Positions 7,521 to 17,626 of a stretch of DNA of 64,000 nt are shown one piece after another. The stretch lies in the NCBI RefSeq assembly GCF_024347635.1, contig NZ_AP025510.1, forward strand, positions 248,001 through 312,000. The letters are read 5' to 3'. The stretch's first letter is position 1. Each line of letters opens with the position of its first letter. A program made the position numbers and the translations under genes. The stretch comes from Vibrio tasmaniensis (lineage in GTDB: Bacteria > Pseudomonadota > Gammaproteobacteria > Enterobacterales > Vibrionaceae). A model generated the notes under the pieces. It saw nothing but the letters and a program-made list of their open reading frames with translations. It had not been told where the DNA came from and did not search any database.

Positions 7521-9722
7521 TTAGCTCAGATCTTGCGGCTCAATATCGAGTGACCAACGGACTTTTTTCGCAGCAGGTAACATATTAATTGCTGGCTTGG
7601 CACTTATTAATAGCTTTTGCATCAACGAGCGAGTCTGTGTTTGTAAAATAAGCTGCCAACGAGATTTACCTGCTCGTTTGGCTAGTGGTGCAGGGGTTGG
7701 CCCTAGCACCATGCAATATTGGTCAAATAACGGATGCGATTCCAATGTGTGGCGTACTTGACGCAAAAACTCTTCCACTAAGCGAGTGTCATTGGCTTCC
7801 GCTCTAAACAGAGTCATGAAGGTATAAGGCGGCAACATCGCTTGTTTACGCTCTGCTAATGCAGTCTGAGCAAAGTGGTTGTAGTTTTTGTGCAGTAATG
7901 CCTGTAATAAGCCGTGTTCTGGATGGTGAGTTTGTAAGATAACTTCCCCCGGCTTACTGGCTCGTCCTGCTCGACCGGCGACTTGAGTAAACAATTGAGC
8001 CAATCGCTCAGAGGCGCGGAAGTCACTGCTATATAAAGAGGCATCAACGTCCAGCAATGCCACAAGTGTGACATCAGGGAAGTGGTGCCCTTTAGCAAGC
8101 ATCTGTGTGCCGATAAGAATTTGGTATTCACCTTTACGAATCGATTCTAACGCGCTTTCTAAACTGCCTTTGCGGCGAGTGCTGTCTCGGTCAATACGGA
8201 TGGTTTTGTATTCAGGGAATAGTTGACCCAGTTGAGCCTCTAACTGTTCGGTACCAACCCCCACTGTTACTAAATTCGCTGAACCACAACCTTGGCAATG
8301 ATGCACGATATGCTGCTGCGAGCCACAGTGGTGGCAGCGCATCTCATTGCTGTATTGATGATAGGTGTAGTAGGCATCACAACGCTTACATTCTGCTGTC
8401 CAACCACAATCGTGACACATCAGTGCGGGAGAAAACCCACGACGATTGAGGAACATCATCACTTGGTTGCCTGCTTTGAGGTGTCTTTGCATTTCAGCAA
8501 TCAACGACGCAGACAAGCCACTTTCTAGATATTCACCCTTAACGTCCAACACTTTATTGGTGGTCGGCAGCGCGACACCTGCGCGTGAGGTCAGGGTGAG
8601 GTAACTGTATTTACCGATCTGAGCGTTGTGCAGCGTTTCAAAGGCCGGAGTCGCCGAGCCTAACACAACCGGAATCTGCGCTTTATGAGCACGCATGATG
8701 GCAACATCACGAGCGTGGTAGCGTAGGCTATCTTGCTGCTTATAAGAGGCGTCGTGCTCTTCATCGACAATGACAATGCCCAGATCCGCGAACGGTGTGA
8801 ACAGAGCTGAACGAGTACCGATCACAATGCCCGCTATTTTATCACGCGCCGATAACCAAGCATTTAGTCGCTCAGAATCATTTAAACCGGAATGGATAAC
8901 CTCAACTGGAACATTAAAGCGTCGCTTAAAGCGGTTAATCGTTTGAGGGGTTAGACCGATCTCGGGCACTAACACTAACGCCTGTTTACCTTGGTCGAGA
9001 ATCGGCTTGATCATATTCAGGTAGACTTCGGTCTTACCTGAGCCAGTTACACCCTCTAGCAAGAAGCAACCAAAGTCGGTTTGACTATTTACTGTCGCTA
9101 TTGCTATAGCCTGCTCTTCATTGAGTTTTGGCTTATCTTGATCGTTTTCGAGCTCAACTGACCACGGCTGGCGCTTCGGCTTTTTCTCTACTGATTCAAT
9201 CCAGCCTTTCTCTTCCAACGTCTTAAGTACCGCGCTGCTCACTTCTTCATCAATGAATTCTTGATGGGGAACTGGGCCGTGCTCAAGCATGTGCATTACT
9301 TTGGCTTGTTTGACGGCACGGCCAAAGCCCTGCATCAGTTGATCTCTACCTGATGGGGTCAATTGCCATTCAACAAGCGTCGCGAAGTCGGCAGCTTTGC
9401 CTTTTCGTAAGGCGCTTGGTAGTGCGTTGGCCAAGGTTTCACCTAGTGGATACTGATAGAACTGGCTGCACCATACCAAGAGTGAGTAGACCGATTCCGG
9501 CCAAACGGGTTGGTTGTCTAGTAAGGCTTTAATGGGCTTGAGTTTGTCTAACTCGAATTCAGATTCGTTAACCAGAGCCGTAACAATACCTGTTAAGGTT
9601 TGTCGTCCAAAAGGCACAGAAACTCGTCCACCAATTATAGGAAATAGGTGGCTAGGAATCTTGTAATCGAACTGTTTGTCTAGTGGAACCGGCAGTGCCA
9701 CGCGGGCAATCATTGGGCGCAT
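7521..9722 (-). CDS. priA: Primosomal replication restart helicase PriA
   Basis: PriA recognises stalled or recombined forks and reloads the replicative helicase. It has 733 residues (E. coli 732). The N-terminal 3'-end-binding domain is followed by superfamily 2 helicase motifs, with Walker A GVTGSGKTE near residues 224-232 and DEEHDASYKQ near 322-331. A zinc-binding insert with eight cysteines in CxxC pairs lies near 438-482, and QVAGRAGR near 588-595 is motif VI. All key residues are present. Single gene, divergent from rpmE. Confidence 0.98.
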   Translation of the reverse strand: MRPMIARVALPVPLDKQFDYKIPSHLFPIIGGRVSVPFGRQTLTGIVTALVNESEFELDKLKPIKALLDNQPVWPESVYSLLVWCSQFYQYPLGETLANALPSALRKGKAADFATLVEWQLTPSGRDQLMQGFGRAVKQAKVMHMLEHGPVPHQEFIDEEVSSAVLKTLEEKGWIESVEKKPKRQPWSVELENDQDKPKLNEEQAIAIATVNSQTDFGCFLLEGVTGSGKTEVYLNMIKPILDQGKQALVLVPEIGLTPQTINRFKRRFNVPVEVIHSGLNDSERLNAWLSARDKIAGIVIGTRSALFTPFADLGIVIVDEEHDASYKQQDSLRYHARDVAIMRAHKAQIPVVLGSATPAFETLHNAQIGKYSYLTLTSRAGVALPTTNKVLDVKGEYLESGLSASLIAEMQRHLKAGNQVMMFLNRRGFSPALMCHDCGWTAECKRCDAYYTYHQYSNEMRCHHCGSQQHIVHHCQGCGSANLVTVGVGTEQLEAQLGQLFPEYKTIRIDRDSTRRKGSLESALESIRKGEYQILIGTQMLAKGHHFPDVTLVALLDVDASLYSSDFRASERLAQLFTQVAGRAGRASKPGEVILQTHHPEHGLLQALLHKNYNHFAQTALAERKQAMLPPYTFMTLFRAEANDTRLVEEFLRQVRHTLESHPLFDQYCMVLGPTPAPLAKRAGKSRWQLILQTQTRSLMQKLLISAKPAINMLPAAKKVRWSLDIEPQDLS

Positions 9723-10053
9723 AAATGGACGACTTTATCTGAGTTGACGAGAGCGGACAGTCTAAAGGATAAGGCGGTTAAATTCGAGAAGCAGTTTGGA
9801 CCAGCTCAGAGAGTAGAACCAATGAAGACCACTTAAGCCTTAAATCTTAAAGTGACAAAGGAAATAAAGAGGCTATTGGTGAAAAATGTATCAAATCAGT
9901 TGATCCTGCTTTATAGATTCATTACTATACTGCGCCTTAAAGGTATGGCTTTATCGCGGTTTAGTGATACAGCGGTGTCTTTATTTATTTTTTAACTACG
10001 TGTGGTGTCCGGCTTAGAATCGGATGGCGACACGGCCTAATTGAGGTTTTCCC
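9723..10053. other. priA-rpmE divergent region with rpmE promoter and leader
   Basis: On the plus strand TTGATC (9900-9905), 17 nt, then TACTAT (9923-9928) is a good sigma-70 promoter for rpmE. It would give a leader of about 120 nt. The last 50 nt can pair GTGTC (10005-10009) with GACAC (10029-10033), giving a stem just before the ribosome site GAGG. Autogenous leader control of L31 is described in enterobacteria, so this may be an equivalent leader; that part is inference. Confidence 0.45.
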
Positions 10054-10272
10054 ATGAAAGTTGGTATCCACCCAGAATACAAAGCAGTTTCTGCAACTTG
10101 TTCTTGCGGTAACACGTTTGAGTTCAACTCAACGCTAGCAAAAGAATCAATCCACCTAGACGTATGTGACAAATGTCACCCGTTCTACACTGGTAAGCAA
10201 CGTATCGTAGATACAGGCGGCCGTGTTGATCGCTTCAACAAGCGTTTCGGTGCTCTTTCTAGCAAGAAGTAA
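10054..10272 (+). CDS. rpmE: 50S ribosomal protein bL31 (zinc-binding form)
   Basis: L31 bridges the two ribosomal subunits. The 72 residues carry four cysteines at positions 16, 18, 37 and 40 (CSCG and CDKC), the zinc-binding C+ form, so it can also act as a zinc store exchanged for the C- paralogue YkgM under zinc shortage. Ribosome site GAGG is 8 nt upstream. Its position divergent from priA is conserved with E. coli. Confidence 0.97.
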   Translation: MKVGIHPEYKAVSATCSCGNTFEFNSTLAKESIHLDVCDKCHPFYTGKQRIVDTGGRVDRFNKRFGALSSKK

Positions 10273-10290
10273 TTCTCGCTATTTAGACAT

Positions 10291-10317
10291 AAAAAGGACA
10301 CTTCGGTGTCCTTTTTT
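10291..10317 (+). terminator. rpmE terminator
   Basis: AAAAAGGACAC, TTCG tetraloop, GTGTCCTTTTTT: an 11-bp stem with U-tract, 19 nt after the rpmE stop. Confidence 0.93.
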
Positions 10318-10603
10318 GTTGCCTGTAAATTGAGAAAGTACTGAATCGTATTTCATTATTAGGTCAGTTAAAGTAATAGGTTACTGACGTAAATCTTACT
10401 TAATCACTTATCCCAACACTCTTTCCTCGAAATTCGCTCTAAAGTTGAGCAGGCGATAGTAATTTCAACTGCCCACTGGTCTTATTAGTAGTGAAATCTC
10501 GTTTTTTAATGATACAGATGCTTCAACCACCTAGGAACTTTGAAGTACATCCATTAACATGAACAAGATCCCCCAAATAATAATATCCTAGGAACCTACA
10601 CCT
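10318..10603. other. rpmE-maeB intergenic region
   Basis: AT-rich upstream region of the malic enzyme gene. It carries a 9-bp direct repeat CCTAGGAAC at 10530-10538 and 10587-10595, the second copy overlapping the ribosome-binding area. I cannot assign a regulator and see no small ORF. Confidence 0.4.
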
Positions 10604-11893
10604 ATGTCTGAAGACAGCCGCCAAGATCAATCCTCTCAAGCGTTATCGCCTCAAGAACAATTCCGTCAGCAAGCTCTTGATTATCATGAGTTCCCAATTC
10701 CAGGCAAAATTGCCGTAGAACTGACGAAGCCTGCAAACTCTGCAGAAGACCTAGCACTGGCATACAGCCCAGGTGTAGCTGAGCCTGTTCGCGAGATCGC
10801 ACAGAACGTCGATAACGTTTACAAGTACACAGGTAAAGGCAACATGGTTGCAGTTATCTCTAACGGTACTGCAATTCTTGGCTTAGGCAATCTTGGTCCT
10901 ATTGCTTCTAAACCGGTTATGGAAGGTAAAGCGCTACTGTTTAAGCGTTTTGCTGGTTTAGATTCTATCGATATTGAAGTAAAACACCGCACAATCGATG
11001 AGTTCGTTGATACGGTTGCGAATATCGCAGATACATTTGGCGGTATTAACTTAGAAGACATCAAAGCACCAGACTGTTTTGAAATCGAGCGTCGCCTGAT
11101 TGAGCGTTGTGATGTACCTGTATTCCACGATGACCAACACGGTACTGCGATTGTTACGGCAGCAGGTATGCTGAATGCGATTGAGCTTCAAGGTAAGAAA
11201 CTGGAAGAGTGTAAGATCGTTTGTTTAGGTGCTGGCGCAGCAGCGGTTGCTTGTATGGAGCTACTGATTAAGTGTGGCGCTCAGCGTGAGAAGATCTACA
11301 TGCTTGACCGTAAAGGTGTGATCCACACTCGTCGTGATGACTTGAATGAATACAAAGAGCTGTTCGCAAATAACACCGACAAGCGCACGCTTGAAGATGT
11401 TATCGAAGGCGCTGATCTGTTCTTGGGTGTATCGGGTCCTAATCTGCTACCAGCTAAGGCTCTTACGCTGATGGCTGATAAGCCGGTTGTGTTTGCATGT
11501 TCAAACCCAGATCCAGAGATCAAGCCTGAGCTTGCACACGAAGTTCGTTCTGACCTAATCATGGGTACAGGCCGTAGTGATTACCCTAACCAAGTAAACA
11601 ACGTACTTTGTTTCCCATTCATTTTCCGTGGTGCACTAGACGTGCGTGCGAGCGAAATCAATGACGAAATGAAGCTAGCGGCGGTTAAAGCGATTCGTGA
11701 ACTAGCGAAAGAAGAAGTTCCAGCTGAAGTATTGGCAGCTGCGGGCGAGACTGCACTGGAGTTCGGTAAGGGTTACATCATTCCTAAGCCAATGGACCCG
11801 CGTCTGCTTCCTCGCGTTGCAAAAGCAGTTGCTGAAGCGGCTGTTGAGTCTGGCGTTGCTCGAATTGAGATGCCTGCTAACTATATGGCTTAA
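10604..11893 (+). CDS. maeB: Malic enzyme, short form without phosphotransacetylase domain
   Basis: Malic enzyme converts malate to pyruvate and CO2 with reduction of NAD(P). The 429 residues contain the malic N-terminal domain (AYSPGVAEPV near 48-57, VISNGTAILGLGNLG near 84-98, the metal/catalytic FHDDQHGTAI near 175-184) and the NAD-binding domain with GAGAAAVACMELL near 208-220. E. coli MaeB (759 residues) carries an extra C-terminal PTA-like domain; this protein ends before it, as in many short bacterial malic enzymes. NADP preference is inferred from the family only. A tandem repeat array begins at its stop codon. Confidence 0.9.
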   Translation: MSEDSRQDQSSQALSPQEQFRQQALDYHEFPIPGKIAVELTKPANSAEDLALAYSPGVAEPVREIAQNVDNVYKYTGKGNMVAVISNGTAILGLGNLGPIASKPVMEGKALLFKRFAGLDSIDIEVKHRTIDEFVDTVANIADTFGGINLEDIKAPDCFEIERRLIERCDVPVFHDDQHGTAIVTAAGMLNAIELQGKKLEECKIVCLGAGAAAVACMELLIKCGAQREKIYMLDRKGVIHTRRDDLNEYKELFANNTDKRTLEDVIEGADLFLGVSGPNLLPAKALTLMADKPVVFACSNPDPEIKPELAHEVRSDLIMGTGRSDYPNQVNNVLCFPFIFRGALDVRASEINDEMKLAAVKAIRELAKEEVPAEVLAAAGETALEFGKGYIIPKPMDPRLLPRVAKAVAEAAVESGVARIEMPANYMA

Positions 11894-11970
11894 TGCCTTA
11901 ATGCCTTAATGCCTTAATGCCTTAATGCCTTAATGCCTTAGTAGCTTAGTAGCTTAATAGCTTAGTAGCT
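11891..11970. repeat. 8-bp tandem array starting at the maeB stop codon
   Basis: Ten consecutive 8-bp units in perfect phase: six copies of TAATGCCT, then TAGTAGCT, TAGTAGCT, TAATAGCT, TAGTAGCT. The first three bases are the maeB stop codon TAA. The two unit types differ at three positions, suggesting an older diverged half and a recently expanded half. Confidence 0.97.
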
Positions 11971-12000
11971 GTTGCTCTATTGAGCGAAAAAGAATAATAA

Positions 12001-12030
12001 AAAACCGACTCATAGGAGTCGGTTTTTTTA
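12001..12030 (+). terminator. maeB terminator
   Basis: AAAACCGACTC, loop, GAGTCGGTTTTTTTA: an 11-bp stem with U-tract, about 30 nt past the repeat array. It may also serve metJ from the other side. Confidence 0.88.
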
Positions 12031-12132
12031 TGTCTATCATTCACAGCGCAGCTACAGATAACGTAGTGGGTGATGTGACAAATAGGGTTCAGCTATAGCG
12101 AATCAATAATGAAGGCGGTGACTGAGTTGTTT

Positions 12133-12453
12133 TTATTCTTCGTCAAACGCTTCGAACTCGATGCCCATCTCTGTCATCAGTTTTTTGACTTCAGTCGGGA
12201 TGTCGTCTGGACGATCTTTACGAAGGTCTTCATCCGTTGGCAGTGGTTGGCCAGTGTACGCATGTAGAAAGGCTTCGCACAGTAGCTCACTGTTTGTTGC
12301 ATGGCGTAGGTTGTTGATCTGGCGGCGAGTGCGCTCGTCAGTAAGAACCTTTAACACTTTTAGAGGGATAGAAACTGTAATTTTCTTTACTTGTTCGCTT
12401 TTCTTTCCATGCTCAGCATATGGGCTTATGTATTCACCATTCCAGTCGGCCAT
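12133..12453 (-). CDS. metJ: Methionine repressor MetJ
   Basis: MetJ binds tandem 8-bp met boxes with S-adenosylmethionine as corepressor and shuts down methionine synthesis. The 106 residues include the ribbon-helix-helix strand [19 protein letters not shown] near 24-42 and helix segment [21 protein letters not shown], almost as in E. coli (105 residues). It is divergent from metB with the operator between them, so autorepression is expected. Confidence 0.98.
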   Translation of the reverse strand: MADWNGEYISPYAEHGKKSEQVKKITVSIPLKVLKVLTDERTRRQINNLRHATNSELLCEAFLHAYTGQPLPTDEDLRKDRPDDIPTEVKKLMTEMGIEFEAFDEE

Positions 12454-12528
12454 TGCGTACCTTCATCACTTTAGTTGTTAGAATAAATTAATAGTGCTGA
12501 TTTTAGCGGGATTTACTGCCATAAGCAA

Positions 12529-12560
12529 AGACATATAGACGTCCGGAAGTGTTGACGTCT
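12529..12560. promoter_or_regulatory. Four tandem met boxes between metJ and metB
   Basis: Four contiguous 8-mers, AGACATAT, AGACGTCC, GGAAGTGT and TGACGTCT, match the MetJ consensus AGACGTCT at 5, 7, 4 and 7 positions. MetJ binds cooperatively to such arrays, so weak inner boxes are normal. The array can control metJ and metB together. Confidence 0.9.
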
Positions 12561-12661
12561 CACGTTTATGAAAGTAAAGTGAGTAACATATATCTAACAC
12601 AGCCACAAAATGCCGACAAGCAGCTGTGATTCTCAGACGCAAAACTTGTAAGGAAGCACCT

Positions 12662-13843
12662 ATGAGCAGCCGGAAGCCAGCAACCATCGCAGTACGTACT
12701 GGTATCGAGTCAGACACGCAACACCATGCCGTTGTCCCACCTATTTATCTTTCGACTAACTATGGGTTTCCCGCTTTTGGTGAAGTGCCAAAGTACGATT
12801 ATACCCGCTCTGGTAACCCAAACCGCGGTCTATTAGAAACGGCACTATTTGAGCTTGAGTCTGGTAAAGGCGCGGTTGTTACTAACTGTGGTACGTCGGC
12901 ACTTAACTTATGGGTATCCGCTTTCTTAGGTGGCGATGATCTTATTATTGCACCGCACGACTGCTATGGCGGTACTTACCGTCTGTTTAACACACGCTCA
13001 CTCAAAGGTGACTTCAAAGTTCTGTTTGTTGATCAATCGGATCAAGCCGCACTGGATGCTGCGATCGCGCTTAAGCCAAAGTTAATCTTAATCGAAACGC
13101 CATCGAATCCATTGGTTCGTGTGGTTGATATTGCAGAAACTTGCCGTAAAGCGAAAGAAGTAGGTGCTCTGGTTGCTGTCGACAACACGTTTTTGACGCC
13201 TGTGTTCCAAAAGCCTTTAGAGCTGGGTGCGGATTTTGTTATCCACTCAACCACCAAGTACATCAACGGACACTCAGATGTCATTGGTGGTGTTGTAGTT
13301 ACTAAGACAGAAGAGCACGCTGAAGAGCTAGCATGGTGGGGTAACTGTATTGGTGCAACCGGCACACCATTTGATAGCTACATGACGCTACGTGGTATTC
13401 GTACGCTAGGTGCACGTATGCGCGTTCACGAAGAGAGCTCACGTGAAATTCTGACGGCTCTGCAACAACAAGATCTGGTGGGTACGATTTACCACCCAAG
13501 CCTTCCTGAACATCCGGGTCACGAGATCGCGAAGAAACAGCAGTTGGGCTTTGGTTCCATGCTGAGCTTTGAATTTTCGGGATCTTTTGAAGCACTTAAA
13601 TATTTTGTGGATAAATTAGAGCTATTTTCTTTGGCTGAATCATTGGGCGGTGTTGAAAGCCTGATTTGTCACCCAGCGTCGATGACTCACCGTGCTATGG
13701 GCGAAGCAGCATTAGCAGAAGCGGGTGTTTCTCAACAATTACTGCGCCTTTCTGTTGGCCTTGAAGATGCAGAAGACTTGATTGATGATCTCAAGCAAGC
13801 GTTTGAAAAAACACAAGGCTTTATCGCAGAAGGGGAGGTTTAA
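12662..13843 (+). CDS. metB: Cystathionine gamma-synthase MetB
   Basis: MetB joins an O-acyl-homoserine (succinyl in enterics) and cysteine to cystathionine, using pyridoxal phosphate. From the ATG at 12662, with AGGAAG 7 nt upstream, it has 393 residues (E. coli 386); a longer frame upstream crosses the promoter and is rejected. The PLP lysine is in HSTTKYINGHSD near 193-204, and SNPLVRVVDI and YTRSGNPN are family signatures. metL follows after 2 bp, so metBL is an operon. Confidence 0.97.
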   Translation: MSSRKPATIAVRTGIESDTQHHAVVPPIYLSTNYGFPAFGEVPKYDYTRSGNPNRGLLETALFELESGKGAVVTNCGTSALNLWVSAFLGGDDLIIAPHDCYGGTYRLFNTRSLKGDFKVLFVDQSDQAALDAAIALKPKLILIETPSNPLVRVVDIAETCRKAKEVGALVAVDNTFLTPVFQKPLELGADFVIHSTTKYINGHSDVIGGVVVTKTEEHAEELAWWGNCIGATGTPFDSYMTLRGIRTLGARMRVHEESSREILTALQQQDLVGTIYHPSLPEHPGHEIAKKQQLGFGSMLSFEFSGSFEALKYFVDKLELFSLAESLGGVESLICHPASMTHRAMGEAALAEAGVSQQLLRLSVGLEDAEDLIDDLKQAFEKTQGFIAEGEV

Positions 13844-13845
13844 TA

Positions 13846-16257
13846 ATGACAACCTTTCGCCAGCTACATAAATTTGGTGGCAGCAGTTTAGCGAACCCTG
13901 AGTGTTACCAACGCGTGGTCAATATTCTTAGAGAATACTCGTCAGCTACTGACTTGGTCGTGGTATCGGCTGCGGGTAAAACAACTAACCGCTTGATTGA
14001 GTTTGTTGAAGCGCTCGACAAAGATGGTCGTATTGCGCATGAATGTCTACAAACCCTTCGTCAGTTCCAGCTTGAGCTGATTGAAGCGCTGCTTGAAGAT
14101 GAGTCTGCGGCTCAGCTAACGGCCACTATTCAACAAGAATTTACTGCTTTAGGTGAGCTAACTGCTCCTCTAAGCGAATCGCAAAAAGCACAGGTGTTAG
14201 GACACGGTGAGGTTTGGTCTTCACGTTTGTTAGCTGCTCTGTTGTGCCAACATGACTTACAAGCAGTTGCTCAAGATGCGCGTGCCTTTTTACGTGCAGA
14301 AGCGGGTGCTCAACCCGAAGTGGATCGCGCGCGTTCTTATCCTCTGATTAAAGAAGTTTTGGCTCAGCATACGCATTGCCGAGTGGTGATTACGGGCTTT
14401 ATGGCTCAGAACTGCGAAGGTGAAACAGTACTGCTTGGTCGTAACGGTTCAGATTACTCAGCAACCGTGATTGGCGCTTTGGCTGAAGTTGAACGTGTGA
14501 CGATTTGGAGTGACGTGGCAGGCGTTTACAGCGCTGACCCTCGTTTGGTTTCGGATGCGTGTTTGTTGCCTCTGCTTCGCCTTGATGAAGCGAGTGAACT
14601 CGCTCGTCTGGCGGCTCCAGTGCTCCATAGCCGAACGCTACAGCCTGTGGCTCAAAGTGCTATGGATCTCAGCTTGCGCTGCAGCTACCAGCCGGAGGCG
14701 GGCTCTACACAGATAGAGCGTGTACTGGCATCGGGTCGTGGCGCAAAAATCATTACCTCTCTGGATGAAGTTCTGATCGTTCAGCTGACCTTTGGTCATG
14801 GCCATGATTTTGACCGCTTAGAAAGTGAAGTTCTTGAAGGTCTTAAACGAGCTCAACTTGAGCCGCTTGCTTATGAGCTTGAACCCGATCAGCACTGTTT
14901 GCGCCTTGCTTATACAGAAGAGATCGCTGGTGGCGCTTTAGAATATCTACAAGACCACGCGATTGAAGCGGAAATTAAGCTTAAAGAAGGCTTCTCTCTG
15001 ATTGCGGCGGTGGGTGCTGGTGTGACTAAGAACCCGAACCATTGTTATGGATTCTACCAACAACTCAAGAGCTCACCGGTTGAGTTTATCTCAGAAGCAA
15101 ACTCAGGCTTGAGCTTAGTGGCTGTGATTCGTAAGAGTGAAACATCAAGCCTAGTGAAAGGCATTCACTCTCAACTGTTCCAAGCGCAGAAGCGTGTTGC
15201 GATTGCTTTATGTGGCAAGGGCAATATTGGTTCAAGTTGGTTAAGCCTGTTTGCTGAGCAAAAAGCGGAACTTGAAAAGCGTCGTGGAATGAACTTTGAA
15301 TTGGTTGCGGTGATTGATAGCCAAACTTATTGGTTCGATGATCAAGGCATTGATGCGACTTCTGTGAGCAAGCGTTTTGATGATGAAGCGATTGCCAATA
15401 ACGGCAACGACTGGCTAGAGCGTTTGGGTTCTATTCAGGGCTACGATGAAGCGGTTGTGTTAGATGTTACGGCAAGCCCGGTGCTTGCTGCAAAATACCT
15501 GCAAGTCGCACAACAAGGTATTCACCTGATCTCGGCTAACAAGGTGGCAGGTTCTGCATCAAGCGAGTATTACCATCAGGTACAAGATGCTTTCGCTAAG
15601 ATCAGCCGTCATTGGCTGTACAATGCGACAGTGGGTGCTGGCTTACCGATTAACCACACGGTACGTGACCTGCGCGAAAGCGGTGACGATATTATTGCTC
15701 TGTCAGGTATATTCTCGGGCACTCTATCTTGGTTATTCCAACAGTTTGATGGCACGGTGTCATTCAGCGAGTTGGTTGATTTAGCGTGGCAACAAGGCCT
15801 GACGGAACCGGATCCTCGTGCTGACCTCGATGGCTCTGACGTGATGCGTAAGCTAGTGATTCTGGCGCGTGAATCGGGTTTAGATATTGAGCCTGAAAAC
15901 GTCAAAGTAGAATCATTGGTACCTGAAGAATTACAAGATCTGTCAGTGGATGACTTCTTTGATAAAGCTTCTGTACTGAGTGAAGAGTTGGCCGAGCGTT
16001 TAGATAAAGCGCAGTCTCAACAGAAGGTTTTGCGTTACGTCGCGCGTTTAGAGAAGAATGGCAAAGCAACGGTAGGCGTTGAGGCGCTATCGAAAGAGCA
16101 CGCCCTGGCGAACTTATTACCTTGCGACAACATCTTTGCGATTGAGAGCAAATGGTACAAAGATAATCCATTGGTTATTCGTGGCCCAGGTGCTGGTCGT
16201 GAAGTGACAGCTGGTGCAATTCAATCTGACCTAAACAGAATGTCTAGCCTGTTTTAA
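13846..16257 (+). CDS. metL: Bifunctional aspartokinase II / homoserine dehydrogenase II MetL
   Basis: MetL carries the first and third steps of the aspartate route to methionine. The 803 residues (E. coli 810) begin with an aspartokinase domain (KFGGSSLANPE near residues 8-18; GRNGSDYSAT near 199-208), then a short ACT-like linker region. The homoserine dehydrogenase domain starts at IALCGKGNIGSSWL near 451-464 and contains SANKVAGS and the GAGLPINHTVRDLRESGD segment. It is translationally close to metB (2-bp gap). A 21-bp tandem repeat begins at its stop codon. Confidence 0.97.
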   Translation: MTTFRQLHKFGGSSLANPECYQRVVNILREYSSATDLVVVSAAGKTTNRLIEFVEALDKDGRIAHECLQTLRQFQLELIEALLEDESAAQLTATIQQEFTALGELTAPLSESQKAQVLGHGEVWSSRLLAALLCQHDLQAVAQDARAFLRAEAGAQPEVDRARSYPLIKEVLAQHTHCRVVITGFMAQNCEGETVLLGRNGSDYSATVIGALAEVERVTIWSDVAGVYSADPRLVSDACLLPLLRLDEASELARLAAPVLHSRTLQPVAQSAMDLSLRCSYQPEAGSTQIERVLASGRGAKIITSLDEVLIVQLTFGHGHDFDRLESEVLEGLKRAQLEPLAYELEPDQHCLRLAYTEEIAGGALEYLQDHAIEAEIKLKEGFSLIAAVGAGVTKNPNHCYGFYQQLKSSPVEFISEANSGLSLVAVIRKSETSSLVKGIHSQLFQAQKRVAIALCGKGNIGSSWLSLFAEQKAELEKRRGMNFELVAVIDSQTYWFDDQGIDATSVSKRFDDEAIANNGNDWLERLGSIQGYDEAVVLDVTASPVLAAKYLQVAQQGIHLISANKVAGSASSEYYHQVQDAFAKISRHWLYNATVGAGLPINHTVRDLRESGDDIIALSGIFSGTLSWLFQQFDGTVSFSELVDLAWQQGLTEPDPRADLDGSDVMRKLVILARESGLDIEPENVKVESLVPEELQDLSVDDFFDKASVLSEELAERLDKAQSQQKVLRYVARLEKNGKATVGVEALSKEHALANLLPCDNIFAIESKWYKDNPLVIRGPGAGREVTAGAIQSDLNRMSSLF

Positions 16258-16337
16258 TACTGAGAGCGGTTGGCTTAATACTTAGAGCGATTGGCTTAAT
16301 AGTCAGATCAATTGCTTTAATACTCAGATTAATTGTT
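16254..16337. repeat. 21-bp tandem array overlapping the metL stop codon
   Basis: Four 21-bp units in exact phase start at 16254, 16275, 16296 and 16317. Each begins TTAATA and contains an AGAGCG/AGATCA-type core followed by TTGGC or TTG(C/T)T. The first two units differ at two positions; units three and four are more diverged. The metL stop TAA (16255-16257) lies in the first unit. Confidence 0.93.
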
Positions 16338-16376
16338 TAAATGCGTAAATAGCATACTATCCACTAAGATAAATAA

Positions 16377-16407
16377 GGCTGAAAGCACGATGTGTTTTCA
16401 GTCTTTT
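16377..16407 (+). terminator. metBL terminator
   Basis: AGGCTGAAAGCAC, short loop, GTGTTTTCAGTCTTTTTT: a long stem with mismatches and a T6 tail, downstream of the 21-bp repeat array. Confidence 0.82.
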
Positions 16408-16470
16408 TTCTACATTATTTCTTCTTTGCGACCCACCTATCGGCTTGAGCTTTTCTCACTATCTACTTGA

Positions 16471-17496
<1,026 letters not shown>

Positions 17497-17554
17497 GTAA
17501 AGCCCAAGCGCTTGTAAAAGCTTCTGGTAGTAACATTTCAAATCCTATAGATAC

Positions 17555-17589
17555 AAAAAAGGCTTGGACTCTAAGAGTTCAAGCCTTTT
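17555..17589. terminator. Bidirectional terminator metF/aphA
   Basis: AAAAAAGGCTTGGACTC, TAA loop, GAGTTCAAGCCTTTTG: a stem of about 15 bp with one mismatch and T/A runs on both sides, between convergent genes. Confidence 0.9.
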
Positions 17590-17592
17590 GCT

Positions 17593-17620
17593 TTTCTAGT
17601 TTCTAGTTTCTAGTTTCTAG
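17593..17620. repeat. 7-bp tandem array (TTTCTAG)4 after aphA
   Basis: Four perfect copies of TTTCTAG (CTAGAAA on the aphA strand) start 6 nt after the aphA stop codon and run up to its terminator. Confidence 0.95.
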
Positions 17621-17626
17621 CTTAAC

